Origin: Comamonadaceae bacterium PBBC2
Lineage (GTDB): Bacteria > Pseudomonadota > Gammaproteobacteria > Burkholderiales > Burkholderiaceae_C
Length of the DNA stretch: 64,000 bases
Reading direction: 5' to 3'
NCBI GenBank assembly: GCA_002255935.1
Contig: NKIO01000001.1
Coordinates: forward strand, 147,478-211,477
The position numbers were made by a program, and so were the translations under genes. A model generated the notes under the pieces. That model ran no database searches. It was not told the DNA's origin and worked only from the letters and a program-made list of their open reading frames with translations. This document shows positions 26,475-35,168 of this stretch, in pieces. Each line of letters opens with the position of its first letter. The stretch's first letter is position 1.

Positions 26475-26882
26475 TTACAGACCCAAAGCGGCAATGCCCG
26501 CCTTGGCGATCTGTGCGTCTTCAGTGGATTTAACACCGCTGACGCCCACAGCGCCCAGGCATTGGCCGTCTTTGAGGATGGGCACGCCGCCCTCCAGCAA
26601 GCCGGTCAACTCTGGTGCGCTCAAGAAAGAAACGCGACCGCCATTGATCATGTCTTCATAGACTTTGCTATCACGGCGGCCCAAGGCGGCAGTGCGAGCC
26701 TTGGCCGGGGCGATATGGGCAGAGATGGGCGCGGCACCGTCCAGGCGCTGGAAGTGCAGCAAATGCCCGCCATCGTCCACGATGGCGATGCTCACGGCCC
26801 ATTGGTTTTTCAGGGCTTCGGCTTCGGCAGCGCTGGCAATGGCTTTGAGGTCAGCGGCTTCAAGAATGGATTTGGTTTTCAT
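26475..26882 (-). CDS. GlcG/HbpS family haem-degrading-type protein
   Basis: This is a 135-residue protein of the GlcG/HbpS (DUF336) family, which includes haem-binding and glycolate-locus proteins; the substrate is unknown. It shows AVSIAIVDDGGHLLHFQRLDGA, PAKARTAALGRRDS and the glycine-rich GGVPILKDGQCLGAVGVSG near the C-terminus. It is convergent with the BON gene, 15 bases apart. Confidence 0.88.
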   Translation of the reverse strand: MKTKSILEAADLKAIASAAEAEALKNQWAVSIAIVDDGGHLLHFQRLDGAAPISAHIAPAKARTAALGRRDSKVYEDMINGGRVSFLSAPELTGLLEGGVPILKDGQCLGAVGVSGVKSTEDAQIAKAGIAALGL

Positions 26883-27081
26883 GGTGTGTGCGATGTTAAA
26901 AGTAAGACAAGCAACAGCATACCGCGCCCGCTATCTGCCATAGCGTTAGCCCAGGGTAGAACAGTTATGACCGCACCGTCGCCGCCGACTCCCTCACTCA
27001 GGCTGGGGTTTTGCGGCACAGCCATTGAATCCCCCTAGAATGTCTGCATCTGCATATGGCAGTTACCAAGGAGTAAGCACT

Positions 27082-27783
27082 ATGAACGACAACATCACCA
27101 CCATTGACAGCATGGGCTACGGCTCGTCTGTGGACGAACGCAACAAGGTTTTGCGCAACACCTACTGGCTGTTATCCCTGTCCATGGTCCCCACCATCTT
27201 GGGTGCCTGGATCGGCGTAGCCACCGGAGTGGGCGCAGCCATGGCCACGATGTCCCCCTGGATCAGCTTGATCGTTTTCATGGGCGGCGCGTTCGGCTTC
27301 ATGTTTGCGATTGAAAAATTCAAAAACTCCGCAGCGGGTGTGCCCATTTTGCTGGCGTTCACCTTCTTCATGGGCTTGATGCTGTCCCGCCTGATTGGCA
27401 ATATTTTGGGCCTGAGCAACGGCGCTAGTTTGATCATGACGGCCTTTGCAGGCACCGGTGGTATCTTCTTGGGCATGGCCACGCTGTCCACCGTCATCAA
27501 GCGTGATCTGTCGTCCATGGGCAAGTTCTTGTTCATCGGCATGGTCATGGTGCTGGTGGCTGCTGTCGCCAACATCTTCTTCCAAAGCCCCGCTTTGATG
27601 ATTGCTCTGTCGGTGCTGGTGATCGGTATCTCCTCCGCTTTCATTCTGTATGACCTGAAGCGTGTGAAAGACGGCGAAGAAACCAACTACATCACCGCCA
27701 CTTTGAGCGTGTACATCAGCCTGTACAACATCTTCAGCAACCTGCTGGCTTTGTTGGGCATCTTTGGCGGCGAACGCGACTGA
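27082..27783 (+). CDS. Bax inhibitor-1/YccA family membrane protein
   Basis: This is a seven-helix inner-membrane protein of the BI-1/YbhL/YccA family; in E. coli YccA inhibits FtsH. I use the ATG at 27082 (MNDNITTIDSMGYGSSVDERNKVLRNTYWLLSLSMVPTI), preceded by AAGGAG at 8 bases. This gives 233 residues. Helices run through residues about 25-230, and the conserved C-terminus SSAFILYDLKRVKDGEETNYITATLSVYISLYNIFSNLLALLG is intact. Confidence 0.93.
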   Translation: MNDNITTIDSMGYGSSVDERNKVLRNTYWLLSLSMVPTILGAWIGVATGVGAAMATMSPWISLIVFMGGAFGFMFAIEKFKNSAAGVPILLAFTFFMGLMLSRLIGNILGLSNGASLIMTAFAGTGGIFLGMATLSTVIKRDLSSMGKFLFIGMVMVLVAAVANIFFQSPALMIALSVLVIGISSAFILYDLKRVKDGEETNYITATLSVYISLYNIFSNLLALLGIFGGERD

Positions 27784-27830
27784 TAGCAGCAACAGGCGCC
27801 TTAGCTTCTGCTAAAGGCCACAAAAGAAGG

Positions 27831-27856
27831 CCCTTCGGGGCCTTTTTCTTTGGCTC
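27831..27856 (+). terminator. Intrinsic terminator after the Bax-inhibitor gene
   Basis: AAGGCCC TTCG GGGCCTT with a TTTTTCTTT tail, about 50 bases after the stop. The loop is a stable tetraloop. Confidence 0.9.
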
Positions 27857-27917
27857 TGGCCTGCCGTGCGGGCTCAATAGCAGGGCAACATCTGCCGATA
27901 AGAAGTCAAGACCCATA

Positions 27918-28307
27918 GTGCCCCGTATGTTGCTACGCCCCACTTCAGCCGCCCTTATTCTGAGCACCGCCCTGCTGTTGTCGGGGTGCGACCTGGAGGC
28001 CCTGCTGGCCGACCCCAAGGTGGCCCAAAAGGAAGCAGATGCCAAGGCCATTGGTGGCGCTTGCAGGCACGGCCTGCGCAGCATTGAGGATTGCTACTCA
28101 CTCAATGAAAAAGCCCCCCGCGCCGCCATTTTTGCGGGCTGGAAAGACATGGACCAGTACATGCGGGACAACAAAATTGAAGGCGTAGTGCCCCAAGGCC
28201 TGAAGCCCACGCCTGCCGCCGCGCTGCCCTCAGAGGAAGTCATCATCGAAGACCCCAAGGCCAAGGTCGCAGCCAAAACAGCCACCAAACCCAAGTCCGG
28301 GCACTAG
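27918..28307 (+). CDS. Putative lipoprotein
   Basis: This is a 129-residue protein from a GTG at 27918, or 126 from the ATG at 27927 (MLLRPTSAALILSTALLLSGCDLEALL). The lipobox LLSGC gives Cys24 (in the longer form) as the lipidated residue. The mature part has GGACRHGLRSIEDCYSLNEKAPRAAIFAGWKDMDQYMRDN and a Lys/Ala-rich tail. I recognise it only as a conserved type from Burkholderiales without a known role. Confidence 0.75.
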   Translation: MPRMLLRPTSAALILSTALLLSGCDLEALLADPKVAQKEADAKAIGGACRHGLRSIEDCYSLNEKAPRAAIFAGWKDMDQYMRDNKIEGVVPQGLKPTPAAALPSEEVIIEDPKAKVAAKTATKPKSGH

Positions 28308-28324
28308 CCCCGGCTGGATTGGCA

Positions 28325-29794
28325 TTAGCCGATCAAATCAAACACCGCCATGCTCTCCACATGGGCCGTGTGGGGGAACATATTCACCACCCCCGCACTG
28401 GTGCAGCGGTAACCGGCCTGGGTTACCAACACACCAGCATCCCGCGCCAAGGTGGCCGGGTTGCAACTCACATAGACAATGCGCTTGGGCGGGAACCAGG
28501 CTTTTTCTGCCGCATTGGCCCGGCCATCAGCCTTGCGCAGGCACAGCTCTGCCAAGGTTTGCACCAAGGAGAAAGCGCCTTCGCGGGGTGGGTCCACCAG
28601 CCACTTGTCCGCCGCGCCATCCGCTACCAATAATTCTGGCGTCATCTCAAACAAGTTGCGCGCTACGAATTTAGTAGCTGCTCCCGCACGCTCCATGAGG
28701 CCTGCAGCCTGATTGATCTTCAAATTCTCACGGGAACGGGCCACCAGCGACTTAGCCCCCTCAATCCCCAGCACTTCGCGCGCCTGCGTGGCCAGAGGCA
28801 AGGTGAAGTTGCCCAGGCCGCAAAACCAGTCGATCACCCGCTCCTCACGCGCCACCGCCAGCAAGCCCAGCGCCCGGGTTACCAGCACGCGGTTGATGTG
28901 GGGGTTGACCTGGGTGAAGTCGGTCGGCCTGAAGGGCATCACCACACCAAACTGCGGCAGCGCATAGGCCAGTTGACCGGTCTCGTGGCCCGGCAGTTCG
29001 TCCAGGCGGTGAATCGAATCCGGCCCCTTGGGCTGCAGCCACCACTGCAAGCCGGGGTTAGCAGCAGCAAACACGCGCAGGCGCTGCAAATCGGCCTCGC
29101 TTAAGGGCTCCATGTGGCGCAGCACCATGGCGGTCACATCGGCCGTGCCGCCACCCTGGTCGCCTACGGCCAGCTCGATCTGCGGCACAGTTTCTACAGC
29201 GTCCATAGCCCCAATCAAGGCGCGTAGCGGCATCAGCATGGCGCTGACATGCGGCGCCAGTACCTTGCAGGTTTTCATGTCGGCCACATAGTGGCTTTTG
29301 CGCTCATGAAAGCCAATCAGCACTTCACCCTTTTTGCGTACAAACCGGACCGAAATCCGCGCCCGGTAGCGGTAGCCCCAGGCGGGGCCTTCGATGGGGC
29401 GCTGGATGTTGCCAGGCTTCACCTTGCCGATATGCCAGAGGTTGTCTTCCATCACGCGCTGCTTGACGGCGACCTGGGCCGCTGGATGCAGGTGCTGCAT
29501 CTTGCAGCCGCCGCACGACTGGGGCTCCAGGCCAAAGTGCGGGCACTCGGGGCGCACGCGCTGCGATGACTCGCGGTGAATGGCGCTCAGCGTGCCCTTC
29601 TCAAACGCGGCCTTGCTACGGTGGATGTTGGCGCTAACAATCTCAAACGGCAGGGCACCGTCGATAAAAACCACCTTGCCATCGGGCCTGTGCGCCACGC
29701 CCTGGGCTTCCAGGTCGAGGGATTTGACTTCCAGCCAGCCCTCCAGCAAGGGCTTTCCGGTTTTCTTGGTTTCTTCTACTTTGGTATCGGTCAT
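28325..29794 (-). CDS. rlmD: 23S rRNA (uracil-1939-C5)-methyltransferase
   Basis: RlmD makes m5U1939 in 23S rRNA with S-adenosylmethionine. The 489-residue protein has an N-terminal TRAM-like domain, the [4Fe-4S] cysteines ([18 protein letters not shown] near residue 90 and a later Cys in MKTCKVL), and the SAM domain [18 protein letters not shown]. The catalytic region is [16 protein letters not shown]. Residues about 355-378 ([19 protein letters not shown]) are encoded by repeat copy 7, between two conserved motifs of the methyltransferase domain. The reading frame is intact. Confidence 0.94.
   Translation of the reverse strand: MTDTKVEETKKTGKPLLEGWLEVKSLDLEAQGVAHRPDGKVVFIDGALPFEIVSANIHRSKAAFEKGTLSAIHRESSQRVRPECPHFGLEPQSCGGCKMQHLHPAAQVAVKQRVMEDNLWHIGKVKPGNIQRPIEGPAWGYRYRARISVRFVRKKGEVLIGFHERKSHYVADMKTCKVLAPHVSAMLMPLRALIGAMDAVETVPQIELAVGDQGGGTADVTAMVLRHMEPLSEADLQRLRVFAAANPGLQWWLQPKGPDSIHRLDELPGHETGQLAYALPQFGVVMPFRPTDFTQVNPHINRVLVTRALGLLAVAREERVIDWFCGLGNFTLPLATQAREVLGIEGAKSLVARSRENLKINQAAGLMERAGAATKFVARNLFEMTPELLVADGAADKWLVDPPREGAFSLVQTLAELCLRKADGRANAAEKAWFPPKRIVYVSCNPATLARDAGVLVTQAGYRCTSAGVVNMFPHTAHVESMAVFDLIG
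28662..28730 (+). repeat. Dispersed palindromic repeat, copy 7 (inside rlmD)
   Basis: GCTACGAATTTAGTAGC arms are followed by TGCTCCCGCACGCTCCATGAGGCC, with three to four changes in the second half of the core, and CTGCAGCCTG. Read on the minus strand it encodes [11 protein letters not shown]. The core divergence suggests an older insertion or selection on the protein. Confidence 0.75.
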
Positions 29795-29830
29795 AGCCCG
29801 CTATTGTCTCAGGTAGCAAGGCAAATCTGC

Positions 29831-29982
29831 GCCGGGCCGCCCCCAGCAGATTTAGCCCCCCCAATGGGCAGCGACCCGCGCAGCGGCGGAGCGTGGGGGC
29901 CAACAATTTCCCGCCGGGCCGCCCCAAGGGAGATTCGCCCCCCTGGGGGGCAGCGACCCGCGCAGCGGCGGAGCGTGGGGGC
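29831..29982. repeat. Two direct 70-bp GC-rich repeats
   Basis: Units lie at 29831-29900 and 29913-29982, separated by 12 bases. Both start GCCGGGCCGCCCC and share a 35-base identical end that includes GGGCAGCGACCCGCGCAGCGG. Each can fold into a hairpin (GCCCCCC/GGGGGGC in unit 2). They lie between the rpoS stop and the rlmD start, both genes being read on the minus strand. A terminator or RNA-stability role is inferred. Confidence 0.85.
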
Positions 29983-29988
29983 ACCATT

Positions 29989-31014
29989 TCACATCAGCGC
30001 GTCGCGGGTGATTCCACGGCGGCTGATATGCCGCTTGAGCTTTATCAATGCCTCGTTTTGTACCTGGCGCACCCGCTCGCGGGTCAGGCCCAAGCGCTGG
30101 CTCAAGGTGTCAAGCGTTTCGGGTTCGCGGTTATGCAGACCAAAGCGGCCTTCCAGCACCTCGCGTTCGCGGTTGCTTAAAGACGCAATCCAGCTTTCCA
30201 GCAACTGGTCCACCTCATGGGCCTGGGCCGCATCCTCCGGGTCGAGGGCCAGCTCATCCACCAGGGTGTCACCCAGCGTCTGGTCCTCACCATTGCGGTC
30301 CAATGTGGCATCCAGCGAGCGGGGCGATTCGCCCATGGACAGCAGATCGGCTACATGGCTAGCATCCTGGCCCAAAAAGGCAGCGATATCGTCGACGCGG
30401 ATGCCTTCGGGGCGCTGGGCGACCAGATTGGCATCACTTTCCAATAGACGCCGCGCCCGCAGCACCTGCTGCAGCTCCCGCACGATATTCACCGGCAAAC
30501 GCACCGCCCTGCCCTGGTACATCAAGGCGCGGTCTACCGACTGGCGTATCCACCAAGTGGCGTAGGTCGAAAAACGAAAGCCGCGCTCGGGCTCAAATTT
30601 GTCGATGGCGTGCATCAGCCCCAGGTTGCCCTCTTCAATCAAATCCCCCATGGGCACACCCCGCCCCGCATAGCCTTTGGCAATGCTGACCACTAGGCGC
30701 AGGTTGTGCTCAATCATGCTTTGGCGCGCAGCAAAGTCGCCGGCGCGGGCGCGCGTGGCGGTTTCAAACTCTTCTTGGGGGGTGAATAGCTCGGTGCGGC
30801 GCACGCCGCGCAGATAGACCGATAGTGCATCTCCAGAGCCCTCGGTCGACGATTGCGCCAGCGCATCCATCACGTCGGCGGGCTCGTCACTGGGGAGTTC
30901 GTCCGCAGCATCGATTGCTATCGAATGAATAGCTGCTCCCGCACTATCCACGGGCTCTACAGCCTGTAAGCCCACCCAGTCATTCGCTTCATCAGGACGC
31001 TGGGGGGTTTTCAT
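29989..31014 (-). CDS. rpoS: RNA polymerase sigma factor RpoS
   Basis: RpoS is the general stress and stationary-phase sigma factor. The 341-residue product has region 1.2 ([21 protein letters not shown]), region 2 ([37 protein letters not shown] and [19 protein letters not shown]), region 3, and region 4 ([38 protein letters not shown]). Residues about 14-33 ([17 protein letters not shown]), ahead of region 1.2, come from repeat copy 8. It lies 12 bases after nlpD in the classical surE-pcm-nlpD-rpoS order. Confidence 0.97.
   Translation of the reverse strand: MKTPQRPDEANDWVGLQAVEPVDSAGAAIHSIAIDAADELPSDEPADVMDALAQSSTEGSGDALSVYLRGVRRTELFTPQEEFETATRARAGDFAARQSMIEHNLRLVVSIAKGYAGRGVPMGDLIEEGNLGLMHAIDKFEPERGFRFSTYATWWIRQSVDRALMYQGRAVRLPVNIVRELQQVLRARRLLESDANLVAQRPEGIRVDDIAAFLGQDASHVADLLSMGESPRSLDATLDRNGEDQTLGDTLVDELALDPEDAAQAHEVDQLLESWIASLSNREREVLEGRFGLHNREPETLDTLSQRLGLTRERVRQVQNEALIKLKRHISRRGITRDALM
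30917..30975 (+). repeat. Dispersed palindromic repeat, copy 8 (inside rpoS)
   Basis: GCTATCGAATGAATAGC arms are followed by the perfect core TGCTCCCGCACTATCCACGG and GCTCTACAGCCTG. It sits in the 5' coding part of rpoS and is read in frame on the minus strand as [13 protein letters not shown]. Confidence 0.9.
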
Positions 31015-31026
31015 GGCAGCTTTAGG

Positions 31027-31938
31027 CTAGCGGGCGGGTAAGTACTTGCCGGGGTCTACGGCAACGCCCATGCGCCGCAGCTCGAAGTGCAGCTTCACCT
31101 TGTCGGTGCCGCTTTTGCCCATTTCGGCAATCTTTTGGCCCTTTTTGATTCGCTGGTCTTCTTTGACCAACAAGGTGCTGTTGTTGGCGTAGGCGGTCAG
31201 GTAAGTTTTGTTGTGCTGCACGATGATCAGGTTGCCATAGTGGCGCATGGTGCCCTCACCGGCTGCAGCCCAAATCACGCGGCCATCGGCGGCGGCCAGC
31301 ACGGGGTCGCCTGCGGCTCCACCAATATCAATGCCTTTGTTCTTGCCTTCATCAAAGGCCGTCATCAAGGGACCAGCGCTGGGCCAGATCCAACCCAGAT
31401 CATCGTCACCCCCGGCGGCAGAGGCTGAAGACGCTGGCGACGCTGCAGAAGCTGCTGCACTGGGGCTAGACGCTGCCTTGGCGGGTTCGCCTGGGGCTAC
31501 GGTTGTGGCCACCACCGTGCCTGTGCTCACGGGCTTGGTCACTGCGGTGCCCTCGTTCGTACCGGGCGCTGCTACGCGCAACACTTGGCCAACTTCAATC
31601 TTGTTGGGATTGTCCAGATTGTTCCAGCGCGCGATGTCTTTGTAGCTTTGGCCTGTTTCGAGGCCAATGGCGATCAGCGTGTCTTTGGGTTTGACGGTGT
31701 AGTAGCCGGGCTTTCCGGCGTTCTCCGCGCCGGGCGCGGGCTTGGCGGGTGCCGCTACCGGTGCGGGCTCTGGCGCAACCACCACCGTGGGCTTGGGTGC
31801 CGTGCCGCGATCTTCAACAGGCGCGCGGTTCAACGAGGTCGAGCTGCACCCGGAAAGGAAAAGACCCAGTGCCAATGCGGCCATGCCCAAGCCCTTTGGC
31901 CCAACCACCTGCTCCCGCTTAACTATCACACCAAACAT
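31027..31938 (-). CDS. nlpD: NlpD-like lipoprotein with LysM and M23 peptidase domains
   Basis: NlpD is an outer-membrane lipoprotein that activates cell-wall amidases. I start at the ATG at 31938 (MFGVIVKREQVVGPKGLGMAALALGLFLSGCSST), giving 303 residues with lipobox LSGC. A LysM domain lies at about residues 75-120 (GYYTVKPKDTLIAIGLETGQSYKDIARWN), followed by an Ala/Ser/Pro linker. The M23 domain (DEGKNKGIDIGGAAGDPVLAAADGRVIWAAAGEGTMRHYGNLIIVQHNKT) lacks a full zinc-site set, as in other NlpD amidase activators. It lies 12 bases from pcm. Confidence 0.93.
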   Translation of the reverse strand: MFGVIVKREQVVGPKGLGMAALALGLFLSGCSSTSLNRAPVEDRGTAPKPTVVVAPEPAPVAAPAKPAPGAENAGKPGYYTVKPKDTLIAIGLETGQSYKDIARWNNLDNPNKIEVGQVLRVAAPGTNEGTAVTKPVSTGTVVATTVAPGEPAKAASSPSAAASAASPASSASAAGGDDDLGWIWPSAGPLMTAFDEGKNKGIDIGGAAGDPVLAAADGRVIWAAAGEGTMRHYGNLIIVQHNKTYLTAYANNSTLLVKEDQRIKKGQKIAEMGKSGTDKVKLHFELRRMGVAVDPGKYLPAR

Positions 31939-31949
31939 AATCTCTCCGT

Positions 31950-32723
31950 TCAAGCAACGCCTGATTTTAGGGGGACAAACAAAACGGCCTCTAAAACTGT
32001 ATGGCGAATGCCCTGAGCCGTCTTGTCCAACACCATTAAGGACTGAGAACCTGCTGCGCCGTGGCCGGTAGCCACTGGCGCTACCAAGCGCCCACCCACC
32101 GCCAATTGGTCGATCCAAGCCTGGGGCACGGCCTCCCCCCCTGCTGCGGCAATGATGGCCGCGTAGGGTGCGCCTTTGGCATAGCCCACCATGCCATCCC
32201 CAAACAGCAAATGCAGGTTGTGCAGACGCATGGTGCGCAAGTTTTCACGCGCTTTGTCATGCAGGCCACGCAGGCGTTCGATGCTGTAAACCTCATCCGC
32301 CAGCAGGCTGAGCACGGCGGCCTGGTAGCCGCAACCGGTGCCGATTTCGAGCACGCGGCCCAGCTTGCCGCTTTGACCCAGCGCTCCTTGCCGCAGCAGC
32401 TCCAGCATGCGCGAAACCACCCCCGGCTTGGAGATGGTTTGCCCCAGGCCAATCGGCAAGCTGGTGTCTTCATAAGCCTGGTTGACCAAGGCGCTGTCTA
32501 CAAACCGGTGCCGCTCTACCGTGCCCATGGCCTGTAAGACCAGGGGATCGCGCACACCCTGCGCTGCAATTTTTTGCACCATGTTGTGGCGCACGGCTGC
32601 CGAGTCCATGCCATGCCCCCGCGCCACGGCCACCGGCACCACAGCGCGCGGCTTGGCCGCTATGGGGTGTGCCCCTGCGTCCATCTTGGCCGGAAAAGAG
32701 GGCCTTTGCTTCATAGCAGTCAT
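31950..32723 (-). CDS. pcm: Protein-L-isoaspartate O-methyltransferase
   Basis: This enzyme repairs isoaspartyl residues in damaged proteins using S-adenosylmethionine. From the ATG at 32723 ([13 protein letters not shown]) it has 257 residues, about 45 longer at the N-terminus than the E. coli enzyme. The family core is clear: [40 protein letters not shown], then the SAM motif [27 protein letters not shown]. The start overlaps the surE stop by 4 bases (ATGA), which fixes it. Confidence 0.95.
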   Translation of the reverse strand: MTAMKQRPSFPAKMDAGAHPIAAKPRAVVPVAVARGHGMDSAAVRHNMVQKIAAQGVRDPLVLQAMGTVERHRFVDSALVNQAYEDTSLPIGLGQTISKPGVVSRMLELLRQGALGQSGKLGRVLEIGTGCGYQAAVLSLLADEVYSIERLRGLHDKARENLRTMRLHNLHLLFGDGMVGYAKGAPYAAIIAAAGGEAVPQAWIDQLAVGGRLVAPVATGHGAAGSQSLMVLDKTAQGIRHTVLEAVLFVPLKSGVA

Positions 32724-33481
32724 GCGTGCGCCAACAGCGCAGCGGTCTGGGCCCAATAGCCCAGCTTGTCGTGGTCGGTCAGGTCTACTTTTAGCGGTGT
32801 CATCGCCATATGGCCCTGGGCAGTGGCGTGGAAGTCGGTGCCTTCGGCATCGTCTTTGACCGGGCCAGCCGCGCCGATCCAGTACATGGTCTCCCCGCGC
32901 GGGCTCTGCTGCATGACCACCTTTTCTGCCGCATGGCGCCTGCCCAGCCGACACAGCTTCATCGCACCAATCTGTTCATACGGCAGATTGGGAATATTGA
33001 CGTTCAGTAGCCAGGGCGTGGGCGTAATCAACTGCTGGCTTTGCAGCGCCAGCACCATGTCACGCGCCTTGCGGGCGGCAGATTCCAGATGGATCCAGTC
33101 GCGCTCTACCTGCGAAAACGCAATCGCCGGAATGCCAAACAGAAAACCCTCCATGGCTGCACCCACAGTGCCAGAGTAGATGGTGTCGTCGCCCATATTC
33201 GCGCCGTTGTTGATGCCGGATACGACCAGATCGGGCCGGTAGTCCAGCAAGCCTGACAGCGCAATGTGCACGCAGTCGGCCGGTGTGCCATTCACATAAC
33301 GAAAGCCATTGGCCGCCCGGTGCACGGATAGCGGCGAATGCAGCGTCAACGCGTTGGATTTGGCGCTGTTGTTTTGCTCGGGGGCAATCACCTCCACCTC
33401 AGCCACATCTTTAAGCGCTTCGTACAGGGCCACAATGCCCGCGGCTTGGTAGCCGTCGTCGTTGGAAATCAGTATTTTCAT
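32720..33481 (-). CDS. surE: 5'/3'-nucleotidase SurE
   Basis: SurE is a metal-dependent nucleoside monophosphate phosphatase linked to stationary-phase survival. From the ATG at 33481 it has 253 residues. The start [23 protein letters not shown] contains the DD metal site, and [21 protein letters not shown] and [29 protein letters not shown] are diagnostic. It is the first gene of surE-pcm-nlpD-rpoS and is divergent from the quinone oxidoreductase gene. Confidence 0.97.
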   Translation of the reverse strand: MKILISNDDGYQAAGIVALYEALKDVAEVEVIAPEQNNSAKSNALTLHSPLSVHRAANGFRYVNGTPADCVHIALSGLLDYRPDLVVSGINNGANMGDDTIYSGTVGAAMEGFLFGIPAIAFSQVERDWIHLESAARKARDMVLALQSQQLITPTPWLLNVNIPNLPYEQIGAMKLCRLGRRHAAEKVVMQQSPRGETMYWIGAAGPVKDDAEGTDFHATAQGHMAMTPLKVDLTDHDKLGYWAQTAALLAHA

Positions 33482-33605
33482 GGTCAATTCGGGTTTGCTT
33501 GATTGTAGGTGGGCCACCCCGGCCGCCGTCGCCCTCGGGACAATTCAATCCGCGTCTAGCAGGCGCTGCGCCTATGATGCGACCAACCTTTTTTGGAGAC
33601 TTCCC

Positions 33606-34583
33606 ATGCATGCCTGGCTCTGTGAGAACCCCACTGGCGTTGACGCCCTGACCTGGACCGAACTGCCCACACCCCAGCCCAAAGCGGGCGAGGTGCTGCT
33701 GGAGATCAAGGCTGCCAGCCTGAACTTCCCTGACATCCTGATTGTTCAAAACAAATACCAGATGAAGCCGCCGCTGCCCTTTGTGCCGGGCTCGGAATAC
33801 GCTGGCACCGTGCAGGCCGTGGGAGAAGGCGTCACGCATTTGAAAGTTGGCCAAGCAGTGGCTTGCCTGAGTGGCACCGGTGGATTTGCTACGCATACCC
33901 TAGCGCCTGCCGCAATGTGTATGCCGCTTCCAGCCGGTTTTCCTATGGTGGATGCAGCCGCTTTCATCATGATTTACGCCACCTCGTACCACGCGCTGGT
34001 CGACCGTGCGCAGCTCAAGGTCGGCGAAACCGTGCTGGTGCTAGGTGCTGCAGGTGGCGTAGGTACATCGGCGATTCAAATTGCCAAGGCCATGGGTGCG
34101 CGGGTGATCGCGGCAGCATCTACCCAAGAGAAATGTGATTTGTGCAAGTCGATTGGTGCGGACGCCACCATCAACTACTCGACCGAGAACCTGCGGGACG
34201 CGATCAAAACGCTGACCGATGGCAAAGGCCCTGATGTGATCTACGACCCCGTAGGTGGTGACTTTGCGGAGCCTGCATTCCGATCCATCGCATGGCGCGG
34301 TCGCTATTTGGTGGTGGGCTTTGCTTCGGGCCCGATCCCCGCGCTGCCCTTCAATTTGGCATTGCTCAAAGGTGCGTCCATCGTCGGTGTGTTCTGGGGC
34401 GACTTTGCCAAGAAGGAACCCAAAGCCAACGCCGCCATGATGGGCGAGCTGGCGCAGTGGTACGGCGCTGGCAAGATCAAACCTGTGATAGACCGCACTA
34501 TGCCTATGGCCGAACTGAAAGCCGCCTATGCCCATATGGGCTCGCGCGGCGTGATGGGCAAGCTGGTGATGGTTAACGCTTGA
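33606..34583 (+). CDS. NADPH:quinone oxidoreductase family protein
   Basis: This is a 325-residue zinc-free member of the medium-chain dehydrogenase/reductase superfamily. The ATG at 33606 (MHAWLCENPTGVDALTWTELP) follows GGAGA. The GroES-like domain shows AASLNFPDILIVQNKYQMKPPLPFVPGSEYAGTV. The nucleotide-binding motif is VLVLGAAGGVGTSAIQIAKAMGARVIA, and DVIYDPVGGDFAEPAFRSIAWRGRYLVVGFA is also typical. The physiological substrate is unknown. Confidence 0.9.
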   Translation: MHAWLCENPTGVDALTWTELPTPQPKAGEVLLEIKAASLNFPDILIVQNKYQMKPPLPFVPGSEYAGTVQAVGEGVTHLKVGQAVACLSGTGGFATHTLAPAAMCMPLPAGFPMVDAAAFIMIYATSYHALVDRAQLKVGETVLVLGAAGGVGTSAIQIAKAMGARVIAAASTQEKCDLCKSIGADATINYSTENLRDAIKTLTDGKGPDVIYDPVGGDFAEPAFRSIAWRGRYLVVGFASGPIPALPFNLALLKGASIVGVFWGDFAKKEPKANAAMMGELAQWYGAGKIKPVIDRTMPMAELKAAYAHMGSRGVMGKLVMVNA

Positions 34584-34627
34584 ACCAACGCCTGCCTTGA
34601 GAGGTTTTCTTACGTCTGGGGTGCCGA

Positions 34628-34900
34628 CTATTTCGGGCTCAGCGGCATGGACACGGTGGGGGCGAATGATTTCTCCTCCTCTTCCACCGCATCGGTCCAC
34701 ACACCCCAGTCCGTATTGCCACCGTTGCCTTCAATGACTTCGTGAGAAGCCTCCCCTCGGGCGTCCCATTCCTCCCTAAAAGCTTCAAGACGACTTTCCT
34801 TTGGCACGACAGCTACCCGTGTCGGAGCCACAGGTGCAGGCGTAGGCGCAGTTGGTTTCGCTGGCGTCGCTTTGGCACGATTGAACAATTTACTAAACAT
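34628..34900 (-). CDS. Small conserved-type hypothetical protein
   Basis: This 90-residue protein has a basic N-terminus (MFSKLFNRAKATPAKP), a Pro/Ala/Thr stretch, then ESRLEAFREEWDARGEASHEVIEGNGGNTDWGVWTDAVEEEE. I know no function for it. It is convergent with the oxidoreductase gene, 44 bases away, and has coding-like composition. Confidence 0.65.
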   Translation of the reverse strand: MFSKLFNRAKATPAKPTAPTPAPVAPTRVAVVPKESRLEAFREEWDARGEASHEVIEGNGGNTDWGVWTDAVEEEEKSFAPTVSMPLSPK

Positions 34901-35001
34901 GGTGGACTAATTTTACGAGACGAACAATACGCGTAGCGATTGAAGCGTCTTTGTGGCCCGCGCAGAGCCGGACTGGGGCAGCTCACTGGCTACTTAGCCA
35001 C

Positions 35002-35032
35002 AAAAAAGCTCGCTACCAACTTGGTAGCGAGC
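35002..35032 (-). terminator. Intrinsic terminator after tRNA-His
   Basis: On the minus strand GCTCGCTACC AAGTT GGTAGCGAGC is a perfect 10-base stem with a TTTTTT tail, 16 bases after the tRNA end. Confidence 0.9.
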
Positions 35033-35047
35033 TCTTCAATATTCATC

Positions 35048-35124
35048 TGGGGTGGCTGATGGGGCTCGAACCCACGACAACAGGAATCACAATCCTGGAC
35101 TCTACCAACTGAGCTACAGCCACC
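35048..35124 (-). tRNA. tRNA-His (GTG)
   Basis: The gene reads on the minus strand with acceptor GTGGCTG/CAGCCAC, the extra G(-1) at 35124 opposite C73, and an encoded CCA at 35048-35050. The anticodon loop is TTGTGAT in the stem CAGGA/TCCTG, so the anticodon is GTG. The D arm (AGCTCAGTTGGTAGAG) and T arm (GTGGGTTCGAGCCCC) are regular. A terminator follows. Confidence 0.97.
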
Positions 35125-35168
35125 GCAAGCCCATGATTATAGCGACAAATCGACGGGCTTTTTGCCGC

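Noticed and set aside
29831..29982. CRISPR array
   Set aside because: Only two units, 70 bases long with a 12-base spacer, which is not CRISPR geometry.
31900..31925. Another copy of the dispersed repeat at the nlpD start
   Set aside because: Only TGCTCCCGC matches; no hairpin arms and no second half of the core, so it is chance.
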